A stretch of DNA of 64,000 bases from Anaerobacillus isosaccharinicus (GCF_001866075.3 NZ_CP063356.1:1478164-1542163), one strand, 5' to 3'; positions 50,646 through 61,742 are shown, counted from the stretch's first letter. The notes: generated from the letters alone by a model not told the origin. A program made the numbers and translations.

Positions 50646-51848
50646 ATGATACCAAACATGAAAAAACTTTTTTCTAACGCCTTTAGTGGGAAAAGGTTAA
50701 TCATGTCCATCGTTAGTATGATATTACTAGTAGGTGTCGTTAGTGCTGCAGCTTATGAGCTAACGAAAACATCTGTAACACTAGTAATAAATGGGGAAGA
50801 AATGACCCTTAAAACTCATGCCAAAACTGTAGATGAACTAATGTTGGAGAATGATATATTAGTAGGGGAGCATGACTTTATTGAACCATCATTGGATAGT
50901 CGGTTAACAAATGATCTCAATGTTGCTTGGATTCCTGCGAAGTTAGTCTATTTAACAAATAATGGTGAAAAACTACCGGTATGGACCACATCTCATACGA
51001 TACAAGAATTAATTACTGAATTAAATCTAGAAGTTGGTGAACATGATAAGATCCAACCAAGTTTTGAAACAGCTCTTGTTGAAGATATGCAAATTACTTA
51101 TGAGTCCGCCTTTGCTGTTACGTTATATAGTGATGGTGAAGAAAAAGAAGTGTGGACGACTTCGACAACTGTCGCTGACTTTTTAGAAGCAGAAGACATT
51201 ATTCTAGGAGAGCTTGATAGAGTAGAGCCATCACAAGGAGAAATTGTAAAAGCTAATACAAACATCAATATCGTTAGAGTACAAAAGGTCACCGATGTTG
51301 TGGAAGAAGGAATAAACTTTGCGACTGTAACTAGGAATGATAATTCTTTGACTCGGGGAACTGAGCGAGAAGTTCAATCCGGTCAAAAAGGAAAAGTAGC
51401 AAAGCATTATGAAGTCATTCTTGAAAATGGTAAGGAAGTTTCACGAGAATTAGTGAAAACCGAAACGATTCAAGAAAGTAAAGATCGAATTGTAGCTGTA
51501 GGAACAAAACAAATCGTCCAACCAGTGTCCCGTGGTGGAACACCTGGTGATTGGGTTACATTCTCGTCTACAGCCTATACAGCCTACTGTAACGGTTGTT
51601 CTGGTGTGACATCTACTGGGCTTAATTTAAGAACAAACCCAGATAAAAATGTCGTAGCTGTTGATCCAAACGTGATTCCATTAGGTTCGATTATTGAAAT
51701 TAGGTATAATGGTAGAATCCTAGGACAATATAGAGCCGCAGATACTGGCGGTGCAATTCAAGGACGTAAAATTGATATTTTCATGCCTGAACGAAGCGAT
51801 GCCCTTAGATGGGGACGTAAAAACGTTCAAGTACGAATCGTAAAATAG
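50646..51848 (+). CDS. yabE: YabE: secreted cell-wall protein with DUF348, G5 and 3D domains
   Basis: 400 residues, related to resuscitation-promoting factors. Signal anchor (residues about 17-37), three DUF348 repeats (roughly 40-215, each with a TV-hinge-DLL-x-EN/ D pattern), one G5 domain (about 220-300) and a C-terminal 3D domain (AADTGGAIQGRKIDIFMP, with the three conserved Asp) forming a double-psi barrel, which in relatives cleaves peptidoglycan. In B. subtilis yabE belongs to extracytoplasmic-stress regulated genes; here a consensus sigma-A promoter is visible. Confidence 0.92.
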   Translation: MIPNMKKLFSNAFSGKRLIMSIVSMILLVGVVSAAAYELTKTSVTLVINGEEMTLKTHAKTVDELMLENDILVGEHDFIEPSLDSRLTNDLNVAWIPAKLVYLTNNGEKLPVWTTSHTIQELITELNLEVGEHDKIQPSFETALVEDMQITYESAFAVTLYSDGEEKEVWTTSTTVADFLEAEDIILGELDRVEPSQGEIVKANTNINIVRVQKVTDVVEEGINFATVTRNDNSLTRGTEREVQSGQKGKVAKHYEVILENGKEVSRELVKTETIQESKDRIVAVGTKQIVQPVSRGGTPGDWVTFSSTAYTAYCNGCSGVTSTGLNLRTNPDKNVVAVDPNVIPLGSIIEIRYNGRILGQYRAADTGGAIQGRKIDIFMPERSDALRWGRKNVQVRIVK

Positions 51849-51852
51849 TGTA

Positions 51853-51887
51853 GGAAAGAGGGTGACTCAGTCATCCTCTTTCTTGTT
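51853..51887 (+). terminator. Terminator of yabE
   Basis: GAAAGAGGGTGAC and GTCATCCTCTTTC with a TCA loop, then TTGTTTC. Confidence 0.85.
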
Positions 51888-51930
51888 TCACTATGTTAGA
51901 CGCTATATACTATAATTTAGTTTCAATTAA

Positions 51931-52032
51931 TTTAAAATGTAGAATGTAAAATGTAAAATTTTTTCTTGGTCTTGCCTTCGAAGCTTTGCCCACGAAAATT
52001 CTACATTCTTCATTTTGGATTCTACATTTAAA
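51931..52032. repeat. ATTCTACATT-type palindromic repeat, copy 4
   Basis: Arms TTTAAAATGTAGAATGTAAA and its loose complement TTCATTTTGGATTCTACATT; centre TCTTGGTCTTGCCTTCGAAG then CTTTGCCCACGA. It ends a few bases before the rnmV ribosome site. Centre and right arm match copy 3 closely. Confidence 0.8.
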
Positions 52033-52044
52033 AGCGGAGGATTT

Positions 52045-53467
<1,423 letters not shown>

Positions 53468-53516
53468 TCACTGTTTTACCGCCTCGCTCATAGGCTATAG
53501 TGAGGAGGTGTGTTTT

Positions 53517-54407
53517 TTGAACTTAAAGGTTGGCGATTTTGTTACGAGAAAATCATACGGAAATGATTTGTTATTTCGTGTTTCTAAAATAGATCAACAA
53601 AGTGTGATTATTGTTGGTGAAGAACTTCGGTTAATTGCAGATGCACCTGCATCTGATTTACTGTTAGTTACGGAGTCTGAGAAAAGTAGTAGGAAAATAG
53701 AGGAAAACAAAATAGAAGAAAACTGCTATCGCCTTTTTCGTCAGGATCGTCGTTTGACTCGACATCGAAATGAGTATGAGATGACAGGTGGTTATAAAAG
53801 TAAAAGTTCCTATTTTGAGCTACCGGGGCGAATTCTTCACATCGATGGTGATCCCGTTTATCTTAAAAAGTGTACTGATTTATATGAGAAACTTGGAGTA
53901 CCTATATATGGCGTCCATATGCAAGAAAAGGAAATGCCATTGCAAATTGCATCTCTTCTAGAAATGGTTCGTCCTGATATTCTTGTCATTACTGGTCATG
54001 ATGCCTATATGAGAAGCAAAGGTGAACAGAATGAAGTGAAGGCCTACCGTAATACAAAGTTTTTTGCTGAAGCAGTTAGAGAGGCGCGGAAGTTTGAGCC
54101 TCATATGGATCATTTAGTTATCTTTGCTGGTGCGTGTCAATCGTACTTCGAGACGTTAATTCGAGCCGGGGCTAATTTTGCTAGTTCTCCAGAGCGGATA
54201 AATATCCATGCCTTAGACCCTGTCTATATCGCAGCTAAAGTTAGTCTAACTCCATTTATGGATAGTGTTAGTATTTGGGAGTTATTAAAAAACACGTTAA
54301 CTGGTGAAAAGGGTTTAGGTGGCATTGAAACAAAAGGCTTATTGCGAAGAGGGATGCCGATTAAAAACGATGATGAGGATTTAGATACAAGAAAGAAGGA
54401 GCGATAA
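53517..54407 (+). CDS. yabG: Sporulation-specific protease YabG
   Basis: 296 residues from TTG 53517 (GAGGAGGTG eight bases upstream; the GTG at 53508 lies within that site). Peptidase family U57: RLFRQDRRLTRHRNEYE, ILHIDGDPVYLKKC, VITGHDAYMR and FAGACQSYFE with the conserved Cys and His. Trims spore-coat and cortex proteins in the mother cell. Confidence 0.93.
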   Translation: MNLKVGDFVTRKSYGNDLLFRVSKIDQQSVIIVGEELRLIADAPASDLLLVTESEKSSRKIEENKIEENCYRLFRQDRRLTRHRNEYEMTGGYKSKSSYFELPGRILHIDGDPVYLKKCTDLYEKLGVPIYGVHMQEKEMPLQIASLLEMVRPDILVITGHDAYMRSKGEQNEVKAYRNTKFFAEAVREARKFEPHMDHLVIFAGACQSYFETLIRAGANFASSPERINIHALDPVYIAAKVSLTPFMDSVSIWELLKNTLTGEKGLGGIETKGLLRRGMPIKNDDEDLDTRKKER

Positions 54408-54469
54408 GCTTCTTCTTTTTTTAAAAGATAAGAAAGTATAACTTTTTGAATTTTAAAAGTTGTCTAGCT

Positions 54470-54640
54470 CCGAGCGCCAGCGGATCGAGGTCAAATAACC
54501 TGACAGATAAAAAGTGAATAAGCGCACTTCCTTGCTCCTGCGGTTACTCGTCGCAAAGCTTGCAAGATGTTTTTCATGAAGTTGCTTGTCAGAACATTTG
54601 CTTGTCGCTGCTAGGCGGGCGCTCTGTGCTTTTCTTAAAA
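54470..54640. repeat. Bacillus-type intergenic repeat with a piece of the rRNA-spacer repeat
   Basis: TAGCTCCGAGCGCCAGCGGA at the left and CGCTGCTAGGCGGGCGCTCT at the right are imperfectly complementary, a layout known from repeats scattered through Bacillaceae genomes. Inside, CTTGCTCCTGCGG-TTACTCGTCGCAAAGCTTGC resembles the spacer-repeat core (CTGCGGTACTCC...CGTCGCAAAG). Confidence 0.65.
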
Positions 54641-54756
54641 GACTTTCATTTTCTTACAAATTATGTATAGGGAAAAAATAGTTTACATAAAAATCCTCAT
54701 TTAAAGTCATAATAAGGTCGGCGAGAAAAACGTCAAAAAAAGTTGAATAAATATTG

Positions 54757-54786
54757 TTGACAAATAATTTGTTTACTTGCTATAAT
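54757..54786 (+). promoter_or_regulatory. veg promoter 1
   Basis: TTGACA (54757-54762), 18-bp spacer, TATAAT (54781-54786). Confidence 0.82.
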
Positions 54787-54797
54787 TTAATTTTTGT

Positions 54798-54826
54798 TTG
54801 ACATTATTATTCGTTTGTGTTAAACT
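54798..54826 (+). promoter_or_regulatory. veg promoter 2
   Basis: TTGACA (54798-54803), 17-bp spacer, TAAACT (54821-54826), starting 12 bases after the -10 of promoter 1. Transcription would begin just before the ribosome site. Confidence 0.75.
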
Positions 54827-54851
54827 TTTTAAAAGTGAGGTGGTTTCAATA

Positions 54852-55118
54852 ATGGGAAAAACGTTAGTTGATATTAAGCGCACGTTAGACGCAAATATTG
54901 GAAAGAGAATTACAATAAAAGCGAATGGCGGCCGTCGCAAGACGATTGAACGTTCTGGTTTTCTTGAAGAAACGTACCCGTCTGTATTTATTATTAAGCT
55001 GGATGAAGATCATAATGCCTTCGAGAGAGTGTCATATAGTTATGCGGACGTTTTAACAGAAACGGTGCAATTAACGGTATGTGAGGATGAGAGTCCTGTA
55101 GCTGTAGAGGTTGAATAG
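54852..55118 (+). CDS. veg: Veg protein
   Basis: 88 residues from ATG 54852 with GAGGTGG upstream. [20 protein letters not shown] and [26 protein letters not shown] are conserved in Veg, which is linked to biofilm formation and spore outgrowth in B. subtilis. The B. subtilis gene also has a very strong promoter. Confidence 0.94.
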   Translation: MGKTLVDIKRTLDANIGKRITIKANGGRRKTIERSGFLEETYPSVFIIKLDEDHNAFERVSYSYADVLTETVQLTVCEDESPVAVEVE

Positions 55119-55127
55119 TCTTTTGTA

Positions 55128-55248
55128 AAAAAAGAGGTATACTCATCTTGGGTCTGACTTCTCCCTAGAAAAGTATTGTTGCGAAATTGGCAACAACATG
55201 CTTTTAAAGGGAGGTGCCTGACCACAATTTATGAGTATACCTCTTTTT
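55128..55248 (+). terminator. 120-nt near-perfect hairpin ending as terminator of veg
   Basis: AAAAAAGAGGTATACTCAT (5' arm) is complementary to ATGAGTATACCTCTTTTTTT (3' arm). Inside, CTCCCT/AGGGAG, AAAAG/CTTTT and TGTTGC/GCAACA continue the pairing to a small loop at about 55185. The 3' U-run makes it a terminator, but it is far larger than needed and could be a structured RNA or a small mobile hairpin. Confidence 0.75.
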
Positions 55249-55338
55249 TTATGTGTTTTTATAAGTAACATAACCTTGCCCCAATAAGGAGACAATAGGA
55301 AGGTCGTAGCAACGTCATTTTCAAAGGAGTTGTTTCTA

Positions 55339-55518
55339 ATGGCTAAAAGGCGAGGTATTATGTCTGAGCAATTTAAAACAGAGCTTGCAAAAGAACTAGG
55401 GTTTTACGAGACTGTCCAAAAAGAGGGCTGGGGCGGAATCCGTTCTCGGGATGCCGGTAATATGGTTAAGCGTGCAATAGAAATTGCCCAACAGCAACTT
55501 GCTAATAACAGGCAATAA
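55339..55518 (+). CDS. sspF: Alpha/beta-type small acid-soluble spore protein SspF
   Basis: 59 residues from ATG 55339, nine bases after [47 protein letters not shown] carry the SASP signature including the GPR-type motif region. Binds forespore DNA; expressed under sigma-G. No clear sigma-G promoter could be read. Confidence 0.94.
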   Translation: MAKRRGIMSEQFKTELAKELGFYETVQKEGWGGIRSRDAGNMVKRAIEIAQQQLANNRQ

Positions 55519-55539
55519 CAACTAACAGTTTGTTACGAC

Positions 55540-55585
55540 AGGCTGACTCATTAAGGGTGTACCACTTAATGGGTCGGCTTTTTTT
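55540..55585 (+). terminator. Terminator of sspF
   Basis: AGGCTGACTCATTAAG and CTTAATGGGTCGGCT pair with G-U wobbles, then TTTTTTT. Confidence 0.88.
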
Positions 55586-55640
55586 GTGATAGAAACTAAC
55601 TAATCTCTAAGAACTAAAGCTACGTTTGAATTACTATGAT

Positions 55641-55672
55641 AATTCTACATTCTCCATTTTAAACTCTACATT
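55641..55672. repeat. ATTCTACATT-type repeat, copy 5 (one arm)
   Basis: AATTCTACATTCTCCATTTT then AAACTCTACATT. Only the right arm is present, in the gap before ispE. Confidence 0.55.
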
Positions 55673-55813
55673 GCACTTGGTTATAGACTTGACCTTACTC
55701 GGCAATGCTTATAAAAAATATTTACTTGAAAATTTTGTAACGAATAGGTGGTTTACGACGACAACAAGTGATAAAATAGCCTAAGCATAAAGGAACATAG
55801 AAGGTGATAAAAC

Positions 55814-56677
55814 ATGAAAATAACTATTAAAGCCCCAGCAAAAATTAACTTATCTCTAGATGTTCTTCATAAAAGAGAAGATGGTTTCCATGAAGTAGAG
55901 ATGATTATGACTACAGTCGACTTGGCTGATCGCATTGAACTTACGATGCTTGAAGAAAACAAAATTGTAGTTGATGTATCAGAGGGGTTTGTACCAAGTG
56001 ATAATCGAAACTTAGCGTATCAAGCCGCTCAATTATTAAAAGATAAGTTTCATGTTCAAAAAGGTGTTCGGATTGCCATCCAAAAAAACATCCCTGTTTC
56101 AGCAGGCTTAGCAGGAGGAAGCAGTGATGCAGCCGCAACCCTTAGGGGCCTTAATCAGCTTTGGAATCTAGGTTTGAGTTTGGACGAGCTTGCAGGCTTA
56201 GGTGCACAAATTGGCTCAGATGTCTCGTTTTGTGTTTATGGAGGAACTGCTTTAGCTACTGGTAGGGGAGAAAAGATTAAACATATTTCTGCACCACCAC
56301 CTTGTTGGGTTATTTTAGCCAAACCGCCTATTGGTGTATCGACAGCAGAGGTTTATCGTAATCTAATGGTTGATGATCTAACTCATCCGAATATCAAAAA
56401 TATGGTTGCCGCTATTGAAGAGCGCCAGTATCAGGAGATTTGTCAGCAACTAGGCAATGTACTTGAAACCGTTACGTTTAAGCTTTACCCTGAAGTACAA
56501 AGGATTAAAGATCAAATGATCAGATTTGGCGCTGATGGTGTATTGATGAGCGGTAGCGGACCGACAGTATTTGGACTTGTTAAACATGAATCAAGGATGG
56601 TAAGAATTTATAATGGATTAAGAGGTTTTTGCAATGATGTACATGCCGTTCGTTTAATTGGGGAACGTTACTATTGA
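55814..56677 (+). CDS. ispE: 4-diphosphocytidyl-2-C-methyl-D-erythritol kinase IspE
   Basis: MEP isoprenoid pathway, GHMP kinase fold, 287 residues. Substrate-binding [16 protein letters not shown] loop [21 protein letters not shown] and C-terminal [10 protein letters not shown] are present. AAGGTGAT ribosome site. Confidence 0.95.
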   Translation: MKITIKAPAKINLSLDVLHKREDGFHEVEMIMTTVDLADRIELTMLEENKIVVDVSEGFVPSDNRNLAYQAAQLLKDKFHVQKGVRIAIQKNIPVSAGLAGGSSDAAATLRGLNQLWNLGLSLDELAGLGAQIGSDVSFCVYGGTALATGRGEKIKHISAPPPCWVILAKPPIGVSTAEVYRNLMVDDLTHPNIKNMVAAIEERQYQEICQQLGNVLETVTFKLYPEVQRIKDQMIRFGADGVLMSGSGPTVFGLVKHESRMVRIYNGLRGFCNDVHAVRLIGERYY

Positions 56678-56723
56678 TAAAATCCGTACAAAAATGTTAT
56701 ATTACATTTAAATATTCGGATTT
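56674..56723 (+). promoter_or_regulatory. purR promoter with two PurBoxes
   Basis: TTGATA (56674-56679), 18-bp spacer, TATATT (56698-56703) with an upstream TGT. Two PurBox-like sequences face each other: AAATCCGTACAAA (56680-56692) and, on the minus strand, AAATCCGAATATT (56723-56711), against consensus AWWWCCGAACWWT (two and one mismatches). 18 bases separate them, close to the 16-17 known for PurR operators. This predicts purR autoregulation. Confidence 0.78.
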
Positions 56724-56735
56724 TTGGAGGTCGTT

Positions 56736-57578
56736 ATGAAAAAGTTTCGTCGGAGTGGCCGTTTAGTTGACTTGACCAATTACTTAATACATAATCCCCA
56801 TCAACTTATATCATTAACATATTTTGCTGAACGTTACGATTCAGCTAAATCTTCAATAAGTGAAGATTTAGCAATTATAAAAGAAATGTTTGAAGCCCGA
56901 GAAACCGGACTTTTATTAACGGTAGCTGGAGCGAGTGGTGGGGTTAAGTACATTCCCACAGCAAGCTTGTCGGAAATTAAAACCTTTCTTACAGAATTAT
57001 GTTCCAAATTAGAGGACCCTAATCGAGTCTTACCTGGTGGCTATTTATACATGATGGATATCATTGGTAATCCTAAATGGATGAATGAGATAGGTCGCTA
57101 CTTTGCCACAATGTATGCTAATAAGAAAGTCGATGTGATCATGACAATGGCTACAAAAGGGATTCCTTTGGCCTATGCAGTTGCTACATATATGAACGTT
57201 CCCGTATGTATTGTCCGACATGAACATCGAATTACAGAAGGGTCTCTCGTAAGCATTAACTACGTATCTGGCTCTACAAAACGTATTCAAACGATGTCTC
57301 TGGCAAAAAGAAGTTTAAAAGAAGGCTCAAATGTCCTAATAATTGATGATTTCATGAAGGCTGGCGGAACAATTAAGGGAATGATTAATTTAGTCGATGA
57401 GTTTCAATCCCATGTAGTTGGAATAGGTGTATTAGTTGAGGCAGATCATGTCGAAGAAAGATTAGTTGATACTTATACTTCTATGACAAGGTTGTCTGAA
57501 GTAAATACAAAAGAAAAGCTAGTGAAAGTTGAATTAGGTAATTTCTTTGAAAAGTTAAGCCAAATTAAGGAGGATTAA
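56736..57578 (+). CDS. purR: Purine operon repressor PurR
   Basis: 280 residues from ATG 56736 (TTGGAGGTC upstream). N-terminal winged helix ([17 protein letters not shown]), C-terminal phosphoribosyltransferase-like domain with the PRPP loop [17 protein letters not shown] prevents DNA binding. Overlap to ridA is absent, one base apart. Confidence 0.95.
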   Translation: MKKFRRSGRLVDLTNYLIHNPHQLISLTYFAERYDSAKSSISEDLAIIKEMFEARETGLLLTVAGASGGVKYIPTASLSEIKTFLTELCSKLEDPNRVLPGGYLYMMDIIGNPKWMNEIGRYFATMYANKKVDVIMTMATKGIPLAYAVATYMNVPVCIVRHEHRITEGSLVSINYVSGSTKRIQTMSLAKRSLKEGSNVLIIDDFMKAGGTIKGMINLVDEFQSHVVGIGVLVEADHVEERLVDTYTSMTRLSEVNTKEKLVKVELGNFFEKLSQIKED

Positions 57579-57579
57579 G

Positions 57580-57954
57580 ATGAAAATTGTTCAAACATCA
57601 GAAGCGCCTGCAGCAATCGGTCCATACTCACAAGGAGTTGTTGTAAACAATATGTTTTATAGCTCTGGGCAAATTCCGCTAAAGGCAAATGGAGAGCTAG
57701 TTGTGGGTGATGTGAAAGACCAAACAGATCAAGTATTAAAAAATGTTGATGCTGTTCTTAAAGAAGCAGGTGCTTCTAAAGAAACAGTTGTAAAAACAAC
57801 GGTATTTATTAAAGATATGAATGATTTTCCACTAATTAACGAGGTTTATGAAAATTATTTCTCTACTCATAAACCAGCTAGATCTTGTGTTGAAGTAGCA
57901 AGACTCCCTAAAGATGTTCTTGTTGAAATTGAAGTTATTGCATTAATTAAATAA
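57580..57954 (+). CDS. ridA: Enamine/imine deaminase RidA (YabJ)
   Basis: 124-residue trimeric YjgF/YER057c/UK114 protein. Starts after a GGAGGATTAAG ribosome site within the purR end. Signature [23 protein letters not shown] near the C-terminus with the catalytic Arg. Removes reactive enamines from PLP enzymes and, in B. subtilis, sits in an operon with purR. Confidence 0.95.
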   Translation: MKIVQTSEAPAAIGPYSQGVVVNNMFYSSGQIPLKANGELVVGDVKDQTDQVLKNVDAVLKEAGASKETVVKTTVFIKDMNDFPLINEVYENYFSTHKPARSCVEVARLPKDVLVEIEVIALIK

Positions 57955-57963
57955 ACTAATCTT

Positions 57964-57991
57964 AAAGGCTGGTTATATTCAGCCTTTTTTT
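57964..57991 (+). terminator. Terminator of purR-ridA
   Basis: AAAGGCTG and CAGCCTTT around a TTATATT loop; the T-run continues. Confidence 0.88.
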
Positions 57992-58069
57992 ATATTTATG
58001 AACATTCTGTGAACATTGTGTATTTTTTAGTAAAAACTGAAAATTTTCATATTTTTTCAGTTTTAAAAA

Positions 58070-58096
58070 GAAGGAATATGAAAAGTCTTGTTGAAT
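58070..58096 (+). promoter_or_regulatory. Sigma-H promoter of spoVG
   Basis: GAAGGAATA (58070-58078), 11-bp spacer, GTTGAAT (58090-58096). This fits every position of the sigma-H consensus RnAGGAWWW-N11/12-RnnGAAT. spoVG is a classical sigma-H gene. Confidence 0.88.
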
Positions 58097-58139
58097 GGTA
58101 TAAGAGGACTTATTCATTTGGAAAAAGGTGGTGGCAGAA

Positions 58140-58433
58140 ATGGAAGTAACAGACGTGAGACTACGCCGTGTAACAACGGAAGGGCGCATGCGTGCAATAG
58201 CATCCATTACGATTGATCATGAATTTGTTGTTCATGATATCCGAGTTATTGACGGAAATAATGGAATGTTTGTAGCAATGCCTAGTAAGAGAACTCCAGA
58301 TGGTGAATTTAGAGACATCGCCCACCCTATTTCTTCTCAAACAAGAGAGAAAATTCAATCAGCTGTTTTAGCTGAGTATGAAAAGGCTGGAGATCTTGAA
58401 GAAGTTGAATATGAAGAAGCCGGTGCTTCGTAA
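58140..58433 (+). CDS. spoVG: Septation regulator SpoVG
   Basis: 97 residues from ATG 58140 (identical length to B. subtilis). [50 protein letters not shown] are nearly invariant in Firmicutes. Nucleic-acid-binding regulator involved in sporulation division and virulence in relatives. Confidence 0.96.
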   Translation: MEVTDVRLRRVTTEGRMRAIASITIDHEFVVHDIRVIDGNNGMFVAMPSKRTPDGEFRDIAHPISSQTREKIQSAVLAEYEKAGDLEEVEYEEAGAS

Positions 58434-58444
58434 CAAACGAATAC

Positions 58445-58482
58445 GAATGACCAAGGAAATTTTCCTTGGTCATTCTTTTTTT
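58445..58482 (+). terminator. Terminator of spoVG
   Basis: GAATGACCAAGGAAA and TTTTCCTTGGTCATTC, then seven T. Confidence 0.92.
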
Positions 58483-58599
58483 GTTTAATTATATCACCAG
58501 TAAAATAATGTATTTTAAAGAATTGCGAATGATTGCTTGAAATGGCAACGTTTTTAAGATATATTCGTAATGGAAAAAAAGATCCGTTGGAGGGTAGCT

Positions 58600-59967
58600 A
58601 TGAATCGTTTTGCAGTAATTTTGGCCGCTGGTCAAGGGACTAGAATGAAGTCCCGTCTATATAAAGTCCTTCATTCTGTTTGTGGCAAACCTATGGTACA
58701 ACATGTAGTTGATCAAATTTCATTAGTAGGAGTAGATGAAACAGTAGTTGTTGTTGGACATGGTGCCGAAAAAGTAAAAGACCAATTAGGTGACAAAATA
58801 ACCTATGTTTTGCAAGAAGAACAGCTCGGAACAGGTCATGCGGTAATGCAAGCTGAACCTGTACTAAAAAATAAGGAAGGCGTCACTATTGTTCTTTGCG
58901 GTGACACACCTCTAATAACTAAAGAGACGATGGAATCGCTCTTAGCGTTTCATGCCGAACATAAAGCAAAAGCTACCATTCTTACAGCAAAAGCTACTGA
59001 TCCTACGGGGTACGGGAGAATTGTTCGAGATAGTCAAGGCGCAGTTTTGAGAATTGTTGAACATAAAGATGCTACTGATGAAGAGCGAATGATTACAGAA
59101 ATAAATACTGGAACGTACTGCTTTGATAATGCAGCATTATTTGAAGCATTAAAACATGTCGGCAATACGAATGTTCAAGGGGAATATTACTTACCTGATG
59201 TAATTGAAATACTTCAAAATCGAGGAGAATTAATTGCTGCTTTCCAAACAGCTAACTTTGAGGAAACTCTAGGTGTGAATGACCGAGTTGCATTAGCAAG
59301 TGCGGAGTCTATCATGAAAAATCGTATAAATGAAACTCATATGCGAAATGGAGTTACACTAATCGACCCAACTAACACTTATATTGGTGCTGAAGTTACA
59401 ATTGGAACAGATACAGTCATTAAGCCTGGAACTGCCCTATCAGGTAAAACGGCGATTGGAGACAATTGTGAAATTGGACCTAATACAGAAATTATTGATA
59501 GTCTTGTCGGAGATCAAACAATGATTAAACAGTCAGTCGTTTCGAAGAGTGAAATCGGCAACGATGTAACGATTGGTCCATTTGCTCACATTAGACCTGA
59601 ATCGCAAATACATGATGAAGTCAAAGTTGGAAATTTTGTCGAAATAAAAAAGACTATCTTTGGCAAAGGTAGTAAAGCGTCACACTTAAGTTATATTGGC
59701 GATGCCCAGATTGGTAGTGACGTAAACTTAGGTTGCGGCTCAATTACGGTAAACTATGATGGAAAAAATAAATATTTAACCAAAGTAGAAGACGGGGCAT
59801 TTGTAGGGTGTAATTCAAATTTAATTGCGCCTGTTACTGTCGGTAAAAACTCATATATTGCAGCTGGTTCTACAATTACAGATGACGTACCAGAAAACTC
59901 TTTGGCAATTGCTCGTGAAAGACAAATGATAAAACGTGAATATGTTAATAAATTAAAAGAAAAATAA
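58600..59967 (+). CDS. glmU: Bifunctional UDP-GlcNAc pyrophosphorylase / GlcN-1-P acetyltransferase GlmU
   Basis: 455 residues from ATG 58600 behind TTGGAGGGT. N-terminal nucleotidyltransferase ([18 protein letters not shown]), C-terminal left-handed beta helix of hexapeptide repeats ([27 protein letters not shown]). Makes UDP-GlcNAc for peptidoglycan. Confidence 0.96.
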   Translation: MNRFAVILAAGQGTRMKSRLYKVLHSVCGKPMVQHVVDQISLVGVDETVVVVGHGAEKVKDQLGDKITYVLQEEQLGTGHAVMQAEPVLKNKEGVTIVLCGDTPLITKETMESLLAFHAEHKAKATILTAKATDPTGYGRIVRDSQGAVLRIVEHKDATDEERMITEINTGTYCFDNAALFEALKHVGNTNVQGEYYLPDVIEILQNRGELIAAFQTANFEETLGVNDRVALASAESIMKNRINETHMRNGVTLIDPTNTYIGAEVTIGTDTVIKPGTALSGKTAIGDNCEIGPNTEIIDSLVGDQTMIKQSVVSKSEIGNDVTIGPFAHIRPESQIHDEVKVGNFVEIKKTIFGKGSKASHLSYIGDAQIGSDVNLGCGSITVNYDGKNKYLTKVEDGAFVGCNSNLIAPVTVGKNSYIAAGSTITDDVPENSLAIARERQMIKREYVNKLKEK

Positions 59968-60002
59968 CATTAATTATTTAAAATATGGGGGTAAATCCGA
60001 TA

Positions 60003-60953
60003 ATGGTTAAATATGGTGATCCAAGTTTAAAGGTTTTAACGCTAAATTCAAATAGAAAGCTTGCAGAAGAAATTGCTGAAAAAATTGGGATAGAGCTGTC
60101 TGTTTGTTCAGTTTCAAGATTTAGTGATGGAGAAGTACAAATTAACATTGAGGAAAGTATTCGTGGGTGTGATACGTTTGTTATTCAATCTACGAGTGCT
60201 CCAGCAAATGAGCATATCATGGAACTATTAATTATGATTGATGCTCTAAAACGTGCTTCAGCAAAGACAATTAACGTTGTTCTTCCTTACTACGGATATG
60301 CTCGTCAAGACCGTAAAGCAAGAGCACGTGAACCAATTACTGCAAAATTAGTGGCAAACCTACTTGAAACTGCAGGAGCAACTCGGGTTATTTCGTTAGA
60401 TTTACATGCAACGCAAATTCAAGGGTTCTTTGATATCCCAGTTGACCAATTAGTTGGTGTTCCACTGCTTTCCGATTATTTTAAAGAAAAGCAAATGGAA
60501 GATCTTGTTATTGTATCACCAGACCATGGTGGTGTAGTAAGAGCTAGAAAAATGGCAGACCGTTTAAAGGCACCGATTGCTATTATTGATAAGCGTCGTC
60601 CAAAGCCAAACGTTGCAGAAGTAATGAATATCGTTGGTAATGTTGACGGGAAGACGTGTATTATTATTGATGATATTATTGATACAGCAGGGACAATTAC
60701 GCTTGCAGCAAATGCGTTAATTGAAAGTGGCGCTAAAGAAGTTTACGCATGTTGTACTCACGCAGTACTTTCAGGACCAGCGATTGAAAGAATTGATAAT
60801 TCAAAAATTAAAGAGTTAGTTATTACAAATTCAATTCCTTTAAGTGAAGACAAAATGAGTCCTAAAATTAAGCAATTATCGGTTGCACCTTTAATTGCTA
60901 AAGCAATTATTCATGTTCATGAAGAAAGATCAGTTAGCCAACTTTTCGATTAA
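60003..60953 (+). CDS. prs: Ribose-phosphate pyrophosphokinase Prs
   Basis: 316 residues from ATG 60003, ten bases after GGGGGT; an in-frame ATG at 59985 would add six residues and overlap the ribosome site. Class I PRPP synthetase: [10 protein letters not shown], flexible loop and PRPP motif [13 protein letters not shown]. Supplies PRPP, the signal read by PurR nearby. Confidence 0.95.
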   Translation: MVKYGDPSLKVLTLNSNRKLAEEIAEKIGIELSVCSVSRFSDGEVQINIEESIRGCDTFVIQSTSAPANEHIMELLIMIDALKRASAKTINVVLPYYGYARQDRKARAREPITAKLVANLLETAGATRVISLDLHATQIQGFFDIPVDQLVGVPLLSDYFKEKQMEDLVIVSPDHGGVVRARKMADRLKAPIAIIDKRRPKPNVAEVMNIVGNVDGKTCIIIDDIIDTAGTITLAANALIESGAKEVYACCTHAVLSGPAIERIDNSKIKELVITNSIPLSEDKMSPKIKQLSVAPLIAKAIIHVHEERSVSQLFD

Positions 60954-61001
60954 GGAAAAGTAATCCATAGTTACCTATTTATCATTTTTCAAGATTTATT
61001 T

Positions 61002-61027
61002 GGTTAAAAACGCTCAGTAATGGGTAG
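61002..61027 (+). promoter_or_regulatory. Possible sigma-B promoter of ctc
   Basis: GGTTAA (61002-61007), 14-bp spacer, GGGTAG (61022-61027); one mismatch in each half against GTTTAA and GGGTAT. ctc is sigma-B dependent in B. subtilis. Confidence 0.6.
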
Positions 61028-61062
61028 ACCATATAGAGAATGAAAAATATGAGGTGAAAAGA

Positions 61063-61695
61063 ATGGGTACTATGTTAAAAGCTAATAGTCGTGAAGATTT
61101 AAAAGGTTCATCTTTAAGAAAGCTCCGAAATCAAGGAAGTGTTCCCGCTGTAGTTTATGGAAAAGATTTAGCTAGTAAAGCAATTTCTATAGACGAAATA
61201 GAGTTCTTAAAAACTTTAAAAGTAACAGGGAAAAATGGAATTATTTCTCTAGCAGCTGATGGAGAAACTTACGATGTGATAACCCATGATATTCAAAAAG
61301 AAAAACTAAAGGGTAACATTATTCATATCGATTTTTATAAAGTGGATATGGCTTCGAAAATGGATGCGAATGTCGCTATTCATTTAGTTGGAGAGGCTAT
61401 GGGCGTTAAGGATGGCGGGGTTATTCAACAAACATTGTATGAAGTGTCTGTTCGTTCACTACCAGGTGATATTCCAGAATCTATCGAAATCGATATTAGT
61501 GATATGAGGGTTGGTGACTCGCTACAAGTTAGAAATTTACCAAAATTCGATAAGTATGAAATAAATAATGAACCTGAAGAAGGTATTATGTCAATCTTAC
61601 CTCCTACTTTAGGTAATGAACCAGACGAACAGCAGGAAATGGAAGACAAAGAAGAAGTACAAGCTGAAAAGGAAAATACAGCTCAAGAAGAATAA
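61063..61695 (+). CDS. ctc: General stress protein Ctc, ribosomal protein bL25 family
   Basis: 210 residues from ATG 61063 with GAGGTG. N-terminal 5S-RNA-binding bL25 domain (LRNQGSVPAVVYGKDL), C-terminal TL5 beta domain (VVIHLVGEAMGV-type) and an acidic tail (QQEMEDKEEVQAEKENTAQEE). Binds 5S rRNA in the 50S subunit. Confidence 0.94.
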   Translation: MGTMLKANSREDLKGSSLRKLRNQGSVPAVVYGKDLASKAISIDEIEFLKTLKVTGKNGIISLAADGETYDVITHDIQKEKLKGNIIHIDFYKVDMASKMDANVAIHLVGEAMGVKDGGVIQQTLYEVSVRSLPGDIPESIEIDISDMRVGDSLQVRNLPKFDKYEINNEPEEGIMSILPPTLGNEPDEQQEMEDKEEVQAEKENTAQEE

Positions 61696-61705
61696 ACAAT
61701 AAAGA

Positions 61706-61742
61706 TGAAAAAGGTATAGCCAGTCGGTTATGCCTTTTTTTA
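61706..61742 (+). terminator. Terminator of ctc
   Basis: AAAAGGTATAGCC-AGTC-GGTTATGCCTTTT then more T. Confidence 0.88.
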
